28,228 nucleotides of DNA, from IMG/VR virus record IMGVR_UViG_3300046009_003816, positions 1 through 28,228 of that record, one strand, 5' to 3'. The notes beneath the pieces are model-generated. The model saw nothing but the letters and a program-made list of their open reading frames with translations, was not told where the DNA came from and ran no database searches. Made by a program: the position numbers and the translations under genes. Below are positions 1-8,328 of the stretch, one piece after another. Position 1 is the first letter of the stretch. Every line of letters starts with the position of its first letter. The DNA comes from a virus.

Positions 1-737
1 GAGCGGCTACTGCATCGTTTGTACAAAATGCTATATATTCAGCATCAGTATCTCTAAATACAATTACTTTTACCAAAGGTGATGGTACTACATTTCCAAT
101 AACTGTTAATACAGGATCTGGTGGAGGGGGAGGCACAGGAGCTGGTTTTCCATATAGCGGATCTGCCATAATTACAGGTTCTTTAGAAGTTACACAAGGT
201 ATTACTGGATCTTTATTTGGAACTTCCAGTTGGTCACAAAACGCTTTAACTGCGTCTTATGCTATTAGCATAATGGATCAAGGTTTTGTATATACGCAAT
301 CTAGTCCATCTACTACTTGGACTATAAACCATAATCTTAATACTCAAATCCCGCATGTTGACGTTTATGGTTCTGACTATTATGCAGTAATACCTCAAGA
401 AGTAGTAGCTACTACTTTAAATACAATAACAATTACTTTTCCAAATGCATTGAGTGGCTACGCAATTGTATCAAAGGGAAGTGGCACGGCTATATCAGCA
501 TCTTTTGCAACATCTGCATCATTTGCGGCAAATACTCCATTCTACAAAATAGGCGTATCTGGATCAACCATGTATACTATCACTCATAGTTTAAATGAAG
601 AGTATCCCATAGTTCAGATATATGACGCAGTTGATAGAGAGCAAATAATACCGATCCAAATACAGTCGATAAATACAAATCAAGTATTTATAAACATTGG
701 ATTTTTATTTTCTGGAAGTATAGTGGTAAAGAAGTAG
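1..737 (+). CDS. Tail fibre / adhesin-like protein, C-terminal part (5' truncated)
   Basis: The frame is open from base 3 back to the window edge. The Met at 273 is therefore internal, and the true start lies upstream. Bases 57-233 encode one copy of the shared fibre module (FTKGDGTTFPITVNTGSGGG, then GSAIITGSLEV, then GSLFGTSSW). From about 280 the protein changes to two tandem domains of roughly 65-75 residues. The first has TTWTINHNLN...PHVDVYG, the second MYTITHSLNEEYPIVQIYD. Each ends in a hydrophobic strand (GYAIVSK, GSIVVKK). This 'W-T-I-x-H-N-L' domain is, from memory, common at the ends of phage fibre and other virion surface proteins. Between the two lies a short TASFA-type repeat. 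The likely role is a fibre or baseplate-attached receptor-binding protein; the substrate is unknown. The stop is TAG, followed by a gap holding a TATTTATA element. Confidence 0.8.
   Translation, partial: AATASFVQNAIYSASVSLNTITFTKGDGTTFPITVNTGSGGGGGTGAGFPYSGSAIITGSLEVTQGITGSLFGTSSWSQNALTASYAISIMDQGFVYTQSSPSTTWTINHNLNTQIPHVDVYGSDYYAVIPQEVVATTLNTITITFPNALSGYAIVSKGSGTAISASFATSASFAANTPFYKIGVSGSTMYTITHSLNEEYPIVQIYDAVDREQIIPIQIQSINTNQVFINIGFLFSGSIVVKK
57..233 (+). repeat. Fibre module copy 1 (protein-level repeat)
   Basis: Encodes NTITFTKGDGTTFPITVN, a five-glycine run, then YSGSAIITGSLEV and GSLFGTSSW. It is one of eight copies in four neighbouring genes. It lacks the VTGSITAT segment present in most longer copies, going from SLEV directly to TQGITGS. 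Confidence 0.85.
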
Positions 738-747
738 ACCAAAAAGA

Positions 748-755
748 TATTTATA
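748..755 (+). promoter_or_regulatory. Candidate late-promoter element TATTTATA
   Basis: TATTTATA lies in the 38-nt gap, with 20 nt between its end and the ATG at 776. The leader is A-rich with no Shine-Dalgarno. It is one of seven such elements, all in the same orientation, in gaps of 29 nt or more. Confidence 0.5.
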
Positions 756-775
756 AACAGCGCAACAAATAAAAA

Positions 776-3268
776 ATGAGAATATATAGTCCAGTAATAT
801 CAGGTTCCATAATAATAAGTGGTTCTGGCGTAGTCAGTGGAAGCTGGACCGTGACAAATGGAATCACTGGATCAGTATTCGGCACTGCTAGTCAAGCAAT
901 ATCTAGTAGTTTGGCTCTCACTGCTTCTTTTTTATTGGGAAGTGTAGCAAGTGCATCATTTGCTACTAATGCCGCAACTGCATCTACTTTACAATCAGGC
1001 ACATATGCAATTACAGCAAGCCAAGCAAATTCAAGTAGCTTTGCACAAACAGCTTCTTTTGCGCCGGCTTACGTATTGAATAGTAGTACATCTTCAATGT
1101 TAGCACCATACGTGTTAACTTCACAGACGAGCTCGATGAGCGTACTAAGCGCTTCATTTGCTATAAGTTCTTCTATAGCAATTACTGCATCAGTAGCATT
1201 GAATAATTTAGTAACTGCGTCCGTATCTCAAAACACTATTACTTTCACTAAAGGGGATGGAAGTACTTTCCCTATTACAGTTAACACAGGTTCTGGAGGC
1301 GGCGGTGCAGGCGCTTCTGATTTTCCTTTTACGGGGTCTGCCATAATTTCGGGCAGCTTAGTAGTAACAGGATCAATAACAGCGACCCAAGGATATACAG
1401 GTTCTTTATTTGGAACTGCTAGTTGGGCTTTAAATGTTATAAGTTCATCGTATGCAGTTTCTTCTTCATTTGCTGCAACAGCTTCTTTTTTTAGCGGTTC
1501 TATTTTAAATGCTATAAGTTCATCTTATGCTTTAACAGCTTCATTTGCTGATGGTGCTCGTAATGCTCAAGACGTTTTAATTTATGTAAAGAATGTAACT
1601 GGAGTACAAATCGATAAAGGAAAAGTTGTTAGAATATCAGGAGCTACAGGAGATAATGCATTGATAGATCTTGCAGACTGGACAAATGATACTAATTCAG
1701 CAAATACTTTAGGATTAACTAATGAAAATATACCTGATCAAGCTTTTGGTTACGTAATGACAGAAGGTAAGTTGTTAGGTATAGATACATCTAATTATAC
1801 AGCAGGACAGTTATTATTTTTAGCATCAAGTGGATCAATGACAGGTTCAGCTCCACAGGCTCCACTACACGCAGTAAGATTAGGTCAAGTATTAAGAGTA
1901 CAATTGAATAATGGTTCAATGTATGTTAGAATTGACAATGGATTCGAATTAGATGAATTACATGATGTTAAAATAATAAGTCCTGAAACTGGTCAAGGAT
2001 TAGTAAGAAGTGGAAGTATATGGATAAATGCCGCAGTTACTGCATCAACAGCACTTAGTGCATCATTTGCTGTAAGCTCATCTAGAACTGTAACGGCATC
2101 TTTGGCTTTAAATAATATTTTAACAGCCTCAGTAAATTTTAATACTATTACATTTACTAAAGGAGATGGTAGCACATTCCCAATTACTGTAAATACAGGT
2201 AGTGGTGGTGGAGGAGGTGGAAGTACTTTTCCATTTACTGGATCAGCTATTATATCAGGTAGCTTAATAGTAACAGGTTCTATTATCTCGACTTTGGGAT
2301 ATACTGGATCTTTATTTGGTACTGCAAGTCAAGCAATTAGTTCTTCTTTTACACAAACAGCTTCTTTTGCCCCTGCTTATGTATTAAATAGTAGTACAGC
2401 ATCGATGCTTACTCCGTACTTACTAGTATCTCAGACGAGTTCAATGAGTGTAGCAACAGCTTCTATTGCAACTAATGCAGCTACTGCTTCTTTTTTAGCA
2501 ATAGGTACATACTCTATTACGTCAAGTCAATCAATATCTAGTAGTTTCGCTGTTACTTCATCAGTAGCATTAACTAATATAATTACGGCTTCAATTAATC
2601 TAAATACCATTACGTTTACTAAAGGAGATGGAACTACATTTCCACTAACAGTAAATACAGGTAGTGGCGGTGGTGGCGGTGGAAGCATCTCTGATTTTCC
2701 TTTTACTGGTTCTGCTATTATATCTGGTAGCTTAATAGTAACAGGTTCTATAATTGCAACTCAAGGAATTACTGGATCTTTATTTGGTACTGCGAGTCAA
2801 GCTGAAACTAGTAGTTTGGCGCTTACTGCTTCTTTTTTATTGGGAAGCATCGCTACAGCATCTTTAGCTTTTACTGCGTCTTTTACTCCTAATGCTTTAG
2901 TAACAGCATCAATATCATCAAATACTATTACTTTTACAAAAGGAGATGGAACTACTTTTCCTATTACAGTTACAGGTGGCGGAGGCGGAGGAAATTCTGT
3001 AAATATAATAGAAGTTAATAACCAAACAATATCAATTCCTTCTGGAAATGGAGACACGTATATTTATAATTCAAAAGGGGTAAATACTTTTATATTACCA
3101 ACAGCTTTAGGAAATAAAAATCAATATATAATAAAATTAATAGATGGTTTAGCAACTATATATGCAATAGATTTTAGCTTGATAGATGATGGAACAATAG
3201 TAAACATAGATAATCCATTTAACGCAATAAACTTAAGTTCTAATAATACACAATACATAATATATTAA
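776..3268 (+). CDS. Large repeat-built tail fibre protein
   Basis: An 830-aa protein made mostly of short beta-type repeats. It contains GSVFGTASQA / GSLFGTASWA blocks, runs of ALTASFA or SSSYAL pseudo-repeats, and four copies of the FTKGDGSTFPITVN-Gly-run module (DNA from 1232, 2141, 2603 and 2921). Residues about 259-420 form a distinct non-repeat domain (VKNVTGVQIDKGKVVRISGA to the region around LHDVKIISPETGQG). I recall that domain from other phage structural proteins, where it interrupts fibre shafts. Residues about 740-830 form a C-terminal cap (TFILPTALGNKNQYIIKLIDG) like the end domains of phage surface proteins. There is no signal peptide or membrane segment. It is probably a trimeric fibre shaft with a central knob and tip. 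The function is inferred from composition and location. The stop is 2 nt before the next ATG, suggesting coupled translation. Confidence 0.8.
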   Translation: MRIYSPVISGSIIISGSGVVSGSWTVTNGITGSVFGTASQAISSSLALTASFLLGSVASASFATNAATASTLQSGTYAITASQANSSSFAQTASFAPAYVLNSSTSSMLAPYVLTSQTSSMSVLSASFAISSSIAITASVALNNLVTASVSQNTITFTKGDGSTFPITVNTGSGGGGAGASDFPFTGSAIISGSLVVTGSITATQGYTGSLFGTASWALNVISSSYAVSSSFAATASFFSGSILNAISSSYALTASFADGARNAQDVLIYVKNVTGVQIDKGKVVRISGATGDNALIDLADWTNDTNSANTLGLTNENIPDQAFGYVMTEGKLLGIDTSNYTAGQLLFLASSGSMTGSAPQAPLHAVRLGQVLRVQLNNGSMYVRIDNGFELDELHDVKIISPETGQGLVRSGSIWINAAVTASTALSASFAVSSSRTVTASLALNNILTASVNFNTITFTKGDGSTFPITVNTGSGGGGGGSTFPFTGSAIISGSLIVTGSIISTLGYTGSLFGTASQAISSSFTQTASFAPAYVLNSSTASMLTPYLLVSQTSSMSVATASIATNAATASFLAIGTYSITSSQSISSSFAVTSSVALTNIITASINLNTITFTKGDGTTFPLTVNTGSGGGGGGSISDFPFTGSAIISGSLIVTGSIIATQGITGSLFGTASQAETSSLALTASFLLGSIATASLAFTASFTPNALVTASISSNTITFTKGDGTTFPITVTGGGGGGNSVNIIEVNNQTISIPSGNGDTYIYNSKGVNTFILPTALGNKNQYIIKLIDGLATIYAIDFSLIDDGTIVNIDNPFNAINLSSNNTQYIIY
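1232..1426 (+). repeat. Fibre module copy 2
   Basis: Encodes NTITFTKGDGSTFPITVN, then a GSGGGG linker, FPFTGSAIISGSLVVTGS and GSLFGTASW. The two serines before and after the sugar-like 'GDG.T' core use AGT and TCT codons here. Confidence 0.85.
2141..2332 (+). repeat. Fibre module copy 3
   Basis: Same protein module with a six-glycine linker, ending GSLFGTASQ. It is nearly identical to copy 2 in protein but uses many different synonymous codons, including AGC/AGT where copy 2 uses AGT/TCT. Confidence 0.85.
2603..2800 (+). repeat. Fibre module copy 4
   Basis: Same module with FTKGDGTTFPLTVN, a six-glycine linker, SISDFPFTGSAIISGSLIV and GSLFGTASQ. Confidence 0.85.
2921..2992 (+). repeat. Fibre module copy 5 (half module)
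   Basis: Only the first half is present: NTITFTKGDGTTFPITV followed by six glycines. It then joins the C-terminal cap domain instead of the FPFTGSA half. Confidence 0.8.
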
Positions 3269-3270
3269 AT

Positions 3271-3582
3271 ATGGCATACAATCAAGTACCAAAAAATGCT
3301 GCAACAGATGACTCAATACTTTTATTGAGACGTATATTAAGAGCTTTAGAAGCTTCTTCTAACGCAGATTCTTTACAAAGACAGAGAATTAATATAGACT
3401 CTATAACATCGGGTTTAACATTATCTACAGTAACTACTGTATCAGCTGTAACAGCTATAACTAACGCCCTACCAGTAGGTACAAACTCAATTGGTAACTT
3501 TGGTGGTTACACAAACAACGACTTTCAGATGATGAACCAAAGGATAATGTATAATACAGGAATAAGAAGTAATATATCATAA
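3271..3582 (+). CDS. Small virion-associated protein, function unknown
   Basis: A 103-aa protein starting 2 nt after the preceding fibre gene. The N-terminal half is predicted helical (DDSILLLRRILRALEASS...LQRQRINIDSI). The middle is a Thr/Val-rich segment (TVTTVSAVTAITNALP), and the C-terminus is FQMMNQRIMYNTGIRSNIS. From memory, small proteins with a comparable helical start and an 'N-G-I-R-x-N' end sit among fibre genes of many uncultured large phages, with no assigned role. A fibre-assembly or attachment role is possible by position only. Confidence 0.65.
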   Translation: MAYNQVPKNAATDDSILLLRRILRALEASSNADSLQRQRINIDSITSGLTLSTVTTVSAVTAITNALPVGTNSIGNFGGYTNNDFQMMNQRIMYNTGIRSNIS

Positions 3583-3601
3583 AAAATATAAAATAAATAA
3601 T

Positions 3602-6448
3602 ATGGCCATAATTAATAACAATAAACTTGCAATAGATTTACCAGTATGGGAACCATTAAGAGCAGCTCAAGGAGGTAACAGTTCTGCTATATCAACTTCA
3701 TGTACTGCTTTAAATCCTGTAATGCATATAAACTTTGGTAGATATATATACTATATAAATGCTGCTACTAGTTTTTGGAAGTATGATACATGGACAGATA
3801 CATACATACAGTTAGCTTCTCCACCAATCCCTCCAACAACCTTTTCAACAATGAGATTTTTAATGTCTGCTGGTATTGAGGGATTTGTATTAGGAGCAAC
3901 TAATAATACATTGTATGTACCTGCTAACTTTGGCAAAGCTTATGTAGGTTATGATGTATCTATAGTCTCTGGCACAGGCGCCGGCCAAAGAAGAACTATA
4001 TTAGACGTATCTGATGCAATTGTAGAAGATATCGCTATAGCCACTACAGTTACAAATACGCTTGGTGATATAACATTAACAGATACAGCTAAAAACTGGG
4101 GAGTTAATAGGTGGTTAGGATATCAAGCGAGAGTTATTCAAGGCGCTGGTTCTACTCAAGTAAGAAGAATAATAGGAAATTCAGCTAATCAATTGATTTT
4201 TGGATCCACATTGTATGCAGCGTACGAGCCTTTTGCAATCCCTTCAGTATTCTCTCCCGCTATTGCCGCTACTGCAGGCGTTCAGACAATAGTTAGTATA
4301 GAGGCAAATAACGTTACACTTGATTTTCCATGGTCAATTGTGCCGGATAGTTCTTCTCGTTTTAAAGTTGAGGGAGGAGCCATAATATTGGCCTCTTCAC
4401 AAGCTACCTCTAACTATAGTGTGCAACAATATGACGCAATCAGTGATACGTGGTATATTAAAACATCTTTAACTAATTTTATACGCTCTACAGGTACAGA
4501 CGCATCACTGGAGCGTACAGGAGATCAAGCGACTGTTTGGGAGAGAGGTATAGTGACGCAGACTTCAACAACTTCTAGTTTAATAGATTCCAGCAAATCT
4601 TGGAATGTAAATCAATGGGCAAGTAGTAGCTTAAGTGGAAGTTATTATGTTAGAATATGGAGTGGACAGGGCGAAGGTCAACAAGCAAGAATATTAACTA
4701 ACACCGCAACTTCATTAACATATGAGACAATGTCAGTGGCACCAAATTCTGGATCTCAATATTTTATAGATGGATTTGATGCTGGTAGAGCGACTTCGGG
4801 TTCTTTTAATCAATTGATAGATAGTACAAAAAACTGGCCATTAAATAGATGGAAAAACTATGCCCTTAGAATCGTTAGTGGTAGTGGATTTGGAACTCTA
4901 TTACCAATAGCTTCGAGTAATTCTAGCTCTATTACAGTGTATGGATCTTCTTCTTTTTCGTATAATAGCTCATCAGTTTACAATATAACAGCAGATCCTG
5001 ATAAGACATATCTTGCGATCGGGGGTCAGTCTAGTATTGCGTTCTTAAATCTCGCTGATGATTTGCCGTCGTATGGTAGAGACGAAGAGAGCGGTATAGC
5101 TTTAAATGCATCTGCACAATTTGGTAATAATAAACCGATAGGAATATCATTTATGACTGCGTCTGGCACAACAGCTACAATAACAACAGCAGTTAGCCAT
5201 TCTTTTAAACTTAATCAACCAATAACTATTAGAGGTATATCACATGCCAACTATAATGGCACATTTTCTATAACGAGTATACCATCGGCGAGTGTTTTTC
5301 AATATACTATGGCAGGTACACCAAATGCATCCGGATCTTCTTCTCAAAGTTTATCGACTTTAGTTGATACTACTAAGAACTGGAGAACAAATCAATGGGC
5401 AGGTTATAATTTATACATGAATGTGTCTACGATAGCAACAAATGGTATTGCTACGGGCGCAAGTGCACGTATTGTATCTAATACTTCTAGCTCTCTTGTA
5501 TTTGCTGCGCCACAACCACTTGTGCCACTAAATGGAGTTACTCGCTATATATTGACCAAAAACGACATGATTGGTAGTATGTATACTGGTTTTGCTACTG
5601 GTAGTGTGCCAACAGCAACAACCCTAACTGACACAAACGCATTTTTTGTTGGATCTGGTTCTATATCAGGAAACTTACTCACTGTAACAACTAATGTGGG
5701 AGTTAGTGGAAGTCTTGGTATAGGCTCGTTAATAACAGGTAGTTTAATATTTCCAGGTACTTTTATAGTTAACTATGCTTCGGGTACACTTGTAACAGAC
5801 TATTCTGGAAGCTATTTAGTAAATTATACTCAAAGTGTGCCTCTTACGGCTATCACTTCAAGTGGTTGGGTAACAAACTTCTTTGCTGGTAGACGTTTAA
5901 AAATATTAGCTGGGTCTGGTATAGGAGAAGAAACTACTATTGCAAGTAATACAAATACTACATTAACTTTTGGAAGTATAACTGCCCCTGGCTTATTAAG
6001 TTCTTCTTATGCTATTATGCAACAACCAACTCGAAGCGTTGGTATTGAAGCGCAGTGGGCGCAAAATACAACAAATCTAGATCTTAAAGGAAGAAGGATA
6101 TATATCCCTCGCGGTGGCGCTACAAATAACTGGGAATTTATAGATATACCTACTGATAAAGTAGAATTTATAGCAGCAAGTCCATTGGGAGAAACTTTAA
6201 GTACTGGTACTATGACCGCTTATGATGGTGGAGATAGAATATACTTTACTAAAGATGCAACACTAAGATTTTACTATTTAGACACTAATACAAATCAGAT
6301 ACATGGAGCAGGATTGGCGCCATTTGCAAATGGTGCTGCAATAATAAGAAATAGGATGGAAGTATTTACAAGTCCAGACGGTCTTAAATATTTATGGTTT
6401 GTAAAACATACATCTACCGAGGTAATGAGAACTATGTTATATTATTAA
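3602..6448 (+). CDS. Large virion structural protein with Kelch-like and 'KNW..N.W' repeats
   Basis: A 948-aa protein. The N-terminal part (about 45-95) has a Kelch-like signature (GRYIYYINAATSFWKYDTWT, then FSTMRFLMS). Five spaced copies of a beta module start near residues 161, 329, 407, 589 and 752: D-[ST]-x-K-[NS]-W-x-x-N-x-W, then a strand, G-x-G-x-G and I-x-[SN]-N. The last copy is degenerate (SSGWVTNFFAGRRLKI). Residues about 522-575 contain a different domain (SHSFKLNQPITIRGISHANY, NGTF). The C-terminus (AYDGGDRIYFTKD to HTSTEVMRTMLYY) reads like the closing blades of a beta-propeller. It is probably a virion surface or tail-fibre component. It has no recognisable enzyme motif. The gap upstream is 19 nt, A-rich, and lacks the TATTTATA element. 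Confidence 0.75.
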   Translation: MAIINNNKLAIDLPVWEPLRAAQGGNSSAISTSCTALNPVMHINFGRYIYYINAATSFWKYDTWTDTYIQLASPPIPPTTFSTMRFLMSAGIEGFVLGATNNTLYVPANFGKAYVGYDVSIVSGTGAGQRRTILDVSDAIVEDIAIATTVTNTLGDITLTDTAKNWGVNRWLGYQARVIQGAGSTQVRRIIGNSANQLIFGSTLYAAYEPFAIPSVFSPAIAATAGVQTIVSIEANNVTLDFPWSIVPDSSSRFKVEGGAIILASSQATSNYSVQQYDAISDTWYIKTSLTNFIRSTGTDASLERTGDQATVWERGIVTQTSTTSSLIDSSKSWNVNQWASSSLSGSYYVRIWSGQGEGQQARILTNTATSLTYETMSVAPNSGSQYFIDGFDAGRATSGSFNQLIDSTKNWPLNRWKNYALRIVSGSGFGTLLPIASSNSSSITVYGSSSFSYNSSSVYNITADPDKTYLAIGGQSSIAFLNLADDLPSYGRDEESGIALNASAQFGNNKPIGISFMTASGTTATITTAVSHSFKLNQPITIRGISHANYNGTFSITSIPSASVFQYTMAGTPNASGSSSQSLSTLVDTTKNWRTNQWAGYNLYMNVSTIATNGIATGASARIVSNTSSSLVFAAPQPLVPLNGVTRYILTKNDMIGSMYTGFATGSVPTATTLTDTNAFFVGSGSISGNLLTVTTNVGVSGSLGIGSLITGSLIFPGTFIVNYASGTLVTDYSGSYLVNYTQSVPLTAITSSGWVTNFFAGRRLKILAGSGIGEETTIASNTNTTLTFGSITAPGLLSSSYAIMQQPTRSVGIEAQWAQNTTNLDLKGRRIYIPRGGATNNWEFIDIPTDKVEFIAASPLGETLSTGTMTAYDGGDRIYFTKDATLRFYYLDTNTNQIHGAGLAPFANGAAIIRNRMEVFTSPDGLKYLWFVKHTSTEVMRTMLYY

Positions 6449-6466
6449 TAGTTAAATATAAATTAG

Positions 6467-6631
6467 ATGAATCTTAGAGATATAATTCTTGTGTTAGAAA
6501 GAAAATTACAAAACTTACACGTTCTTATGAGATTGGCTCAAAGTACTGGAGATTTGCAAACTATAACTAAATTACAAATAGAAATTATAGAGACAGAAGA
6601 ATCTATATCCACTATAAAAAGCACAATGTAG
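6467..6631 (+). CDS. Small coiled-coil protein (54 aa), unknown
   Basis: ATG at 6467 opens 54 codons ending in TAG at 6629-6631. The product starts MNLRDIILVLERKLQNLHVL and is almost wholly alpha-helical, with heptad-like hydrophobic spacing (I, L, L, L, L, I, I). A second half (LQTITKLQIEIIETEESIST) continues the helix. It is separated by 18 nt from the preceding gene and is followed by two inverted repeats and a TATTTATA element. Its position between complete genes, the clean start and the helix pattern favour a real gene. It could be a small structural or chaperone-type protein, but the size leaves doubt. Confidence 0.5.
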   Translation: MNLRDIILVLERKLQNLHVLMRLAQSTGDLQTITKLQIEIIETEESISTIKSTM

Positions 6632-6654
6632 TCAATTTATAATAAGTAATTGAC
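6631..6654. repeat. Inverted repeat after small coiled-coil gene
   Basis: GTCAATT at 6631-6637 pairs with AATTGAC at 6648-6654, with a 10-nt loop. It begins on the last base of the stop codon. There is no T-tract after it, so it is not a standard intrinsic terminator; it may stabilise an mRNA end. Confidence 0.45.
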
Positions 6655-6659
6655 AAATA

Positions 6660-6683
6660 GTTACCCGTATATTTATAGGTAAC
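6660..6683. repeat. Inverted repeat with promoter-like element in its loop
   Basis: GTTACC at 6660-6665 pairs with GGTAAC at 6678-6683. The 12-nt loop contains TATTTATA (6670-6677). It is reminiscent of the stronger hairpin before the homing endonuclease, but the ribosome-binding region of the next gene lies outside the stem. Confidence 0.4.
6670..6677 (+). promoter_or_regulatory. Candidate late-promoter element TATTTATA
   Basis: An exact TATTTATA ends 19 nt before the ATG at 6697. A TTGACA at 6650-6655 lies 14 nt upstream, too close for a normal sigma-70 pair with this box. Confidence 0.5.
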
Positions 6684-6696
6684 ACTAGCTAAGATT

Positions 6697-8325
6697 ATGT
6701 CAATTAGAATAATATTAAAAAATAGTTCTGCTGTAGGTACTCAACCCACTGTCCAAGATTTGGCATTAGGTGAATTAGCCATAAATACTACAGATGGAGT
6801 AATATTTTTTAAACAGAGCAATGGCGTTTCTGAATCTATACAAAGATTATCGTCTAGTGGAAGTGCAACTGCATCTTATGCATTACAAGCATTAAGTAGT
6901 TCTTACGCAGCTACAGCATCTTTCTTATTAGGAAGCATATCATCAGCTTCGTTTGCAACTACTGCAGCTACAGCTTCTACTACGCCCAATGCTATAGTAA
7001 CAGCATCAGTTAACTCAAATACTATAACTTTTACCAAAGGCAATGGTTCTACATTTGCATTAACAGTAAATACCGGTTCAGGCGGTGGAGGTGGAGGTGC
7101 TTCTGATTTTCCATTCACTGGTTCGGCTATTATATCTGGTAGCTTAGTAGTTACAGGATCAATTAGAGCCACTCAAGGAGTTACTGCTTCTTTATTTGGA
7201 ACTGCGAGTCAAGCAATAAGCTCGTCGTATGCATTATCTTCAAGTTACGCAAACTTATCTAATATACAGTACGTTACTAGTAGTCTACAATCCTTATCAC
7301 AAATAGAAGTATTAGATTATTCTACAGACGTTGCTGTAGACTTTACCGCAGGTAGACTTAAATTTATATTTGGAAATCCAGCCACTCACTCTATATCTTC
7401 GTTTTCTTTTAATTCTACATTTATAACTGATAGGTTTAATAAAGTATTGGACGATTACACAGCTTCAGCTGCGTGGTCAAATGCAGGATACACTTTAATA
7501 TCTGCTTCGATATTTGAAGGTGGCGTATTATTGGCCCAAACAGGAGTTGGTACTACATTATCATATCAAACTTTGGATTCTGGAAGTCACACTTATCTTT
7601 TACAAATAACAGCAAGTAATCCTGCAAACGGAGCGATATTAGTGCAAAGCTCGTCCCTATCGGGAACTTTAAGCAAAGTAAATCCAGGTTCTCCAACAAT
7701 AACTCCAACAGCTAGTATTCAATTAGGAGCATCGTCTAATCAAATAGAACAAGGTGCAACTGGAAGTATCACTTACGTGACAGCTTCTGGAGCTGCAAAT
7801 GGATGGGTATTAAATTTTGTAACTTCTTCTAGAACAAGCCCCATATTTGTTACAGGATCATTGACAGGATCGGCGAGCATAGTGTTTGGAGCTACATCAT
7901 CATACTCTTCTTCAGGCGTTAATGGATCAGATAATAGTCCGGCCTTAGTTACTACTGCGTTGGCAACTAGTACATTTACAAAGATAAGAAGTCTAAGATC
8001 TGGAGCTTCAGTATCTTCGAGTTTAACTCAAAATGAAATAGAAAATATTGGAGGTTGGGATACTACTATAGGTGGAAATGTGGGAATTATATCTAAAGGC
8101 ACTGTTACAAATCCTGGACAATCAACAACTATAACATGGACTGGAGATAAGTACCACTATATAGTATATAACTCCTCTTTAGCCTTTTTAACCAATATAC
8201 AATCATCGGGATTTGGAGTTTTAAGTTCATTTACTTCGTCGTCTCTTGGAGATTATAAAGTGTACAGAACTATTTTACTTCAAGCTGGAGGTGCAGGAAC
8301 AACTATAACCTATGATTTAACATAA
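6697..8325 (+). CDS. Tail fibre protein with N-terminal attachment domain
   Basis: A 542-aa protein. Residues 1-50 (RIILKNSSAVGTQPTVQDLA, then GELAINTTDGVIFFKQ) match the short N-terminal domain seen in many phage fibre and tropism proteins, of the type 'K-x-S...P...L-A-x-G-E-L-A-x-N-x-x-D-G'. Residues about 50-185 are the TASYA / TASFLLGS repeats plus one full shared module (residues 108-172). Residues 185-542 are a unique Ser/Thr/Gly-rich region ending in a beta-rich tip (TTITWTGDKYHYIVYNSSLA ... YKVYRTILLQAGGAGTT). The N-terminus probably docks to the virion and the unique C-terminus contacts the receptor, as is usual for fibres. The next gene starts 3 nt after the stop. Confidence 0.8.
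   Translation: MSIRIILKNSSAVGTQPTVQDLALGELAINTTDGVIFFKQSNGVSESIQRLSSSGSATASYALQALSSSYAATASFLLGSISSASFATTAATASTTPNAIVTASVNSNTITFTKGNGSTFALTVNTGSGGGGGGASDFPFTGSAIISGSLVVTGSIRATQGVTASLFGTASQAISSSYALSSSYANLSNIQYVTSSLQSLSQIEVLDYSTDVAVDFTAGRLKFIFGNPATHSISSFSFNSTFITDRFNKVLDDYTASAAWSNAGYTLISASIFEGGVLLAQTGVGTTLSYQTLDSGSHTYLLQITASNPANGAILVQSSSLSGTLSKVNPGSPTITPTASIQLGASSNQIEQGATGSITYVTASGAANGWVLNFVTSSRTSPIFVTGSLTGSASIVFGATSSYSSSGVNGSDNSPALVTTALATSTFTKIRSLRSGASVSSSLTQNEIENIGGWDTTIGGNVGIISKGTVTNPGQSTTITWTGDKYHYIVYNSSLAFLTNIQSSGFGVLSSFTSSSLGDYKVYRTILLQAGGAGTTITYDLT
7018..7212 (+). repeat. Fibre module copy 6
   Basis: A divergent copy: FTKGNGSTFALTVN (Asn for Asp, Ala for Pro), a six-glycine linker, FPFTGSAIISGSLVVTGS, then ASLFGTASQ. 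Confidence 0.85.
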
Positions 8326-8328
8326 GCT

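Noticed and set aside
273-275. ATG at 273 as the start of the first gene
   Set aside because: The frame is open to the window edge and the upstream codons encode the same fibre module found in neighbours, so this Met is internal.
3061-3068. Another TATTTATA inside a fibre gene
   Set aside because: It falls within coding sequence (Tyr-Ile-Tyr codons) about 200 nt before the next start, so it is probably chance.
6650-6677. Classical sigma-70 promoter using TTGACA at 6650
   Set aside because: The spacing to TATTTATA is 14 nt, and the box at the normal distance (TATAGG) is poor.
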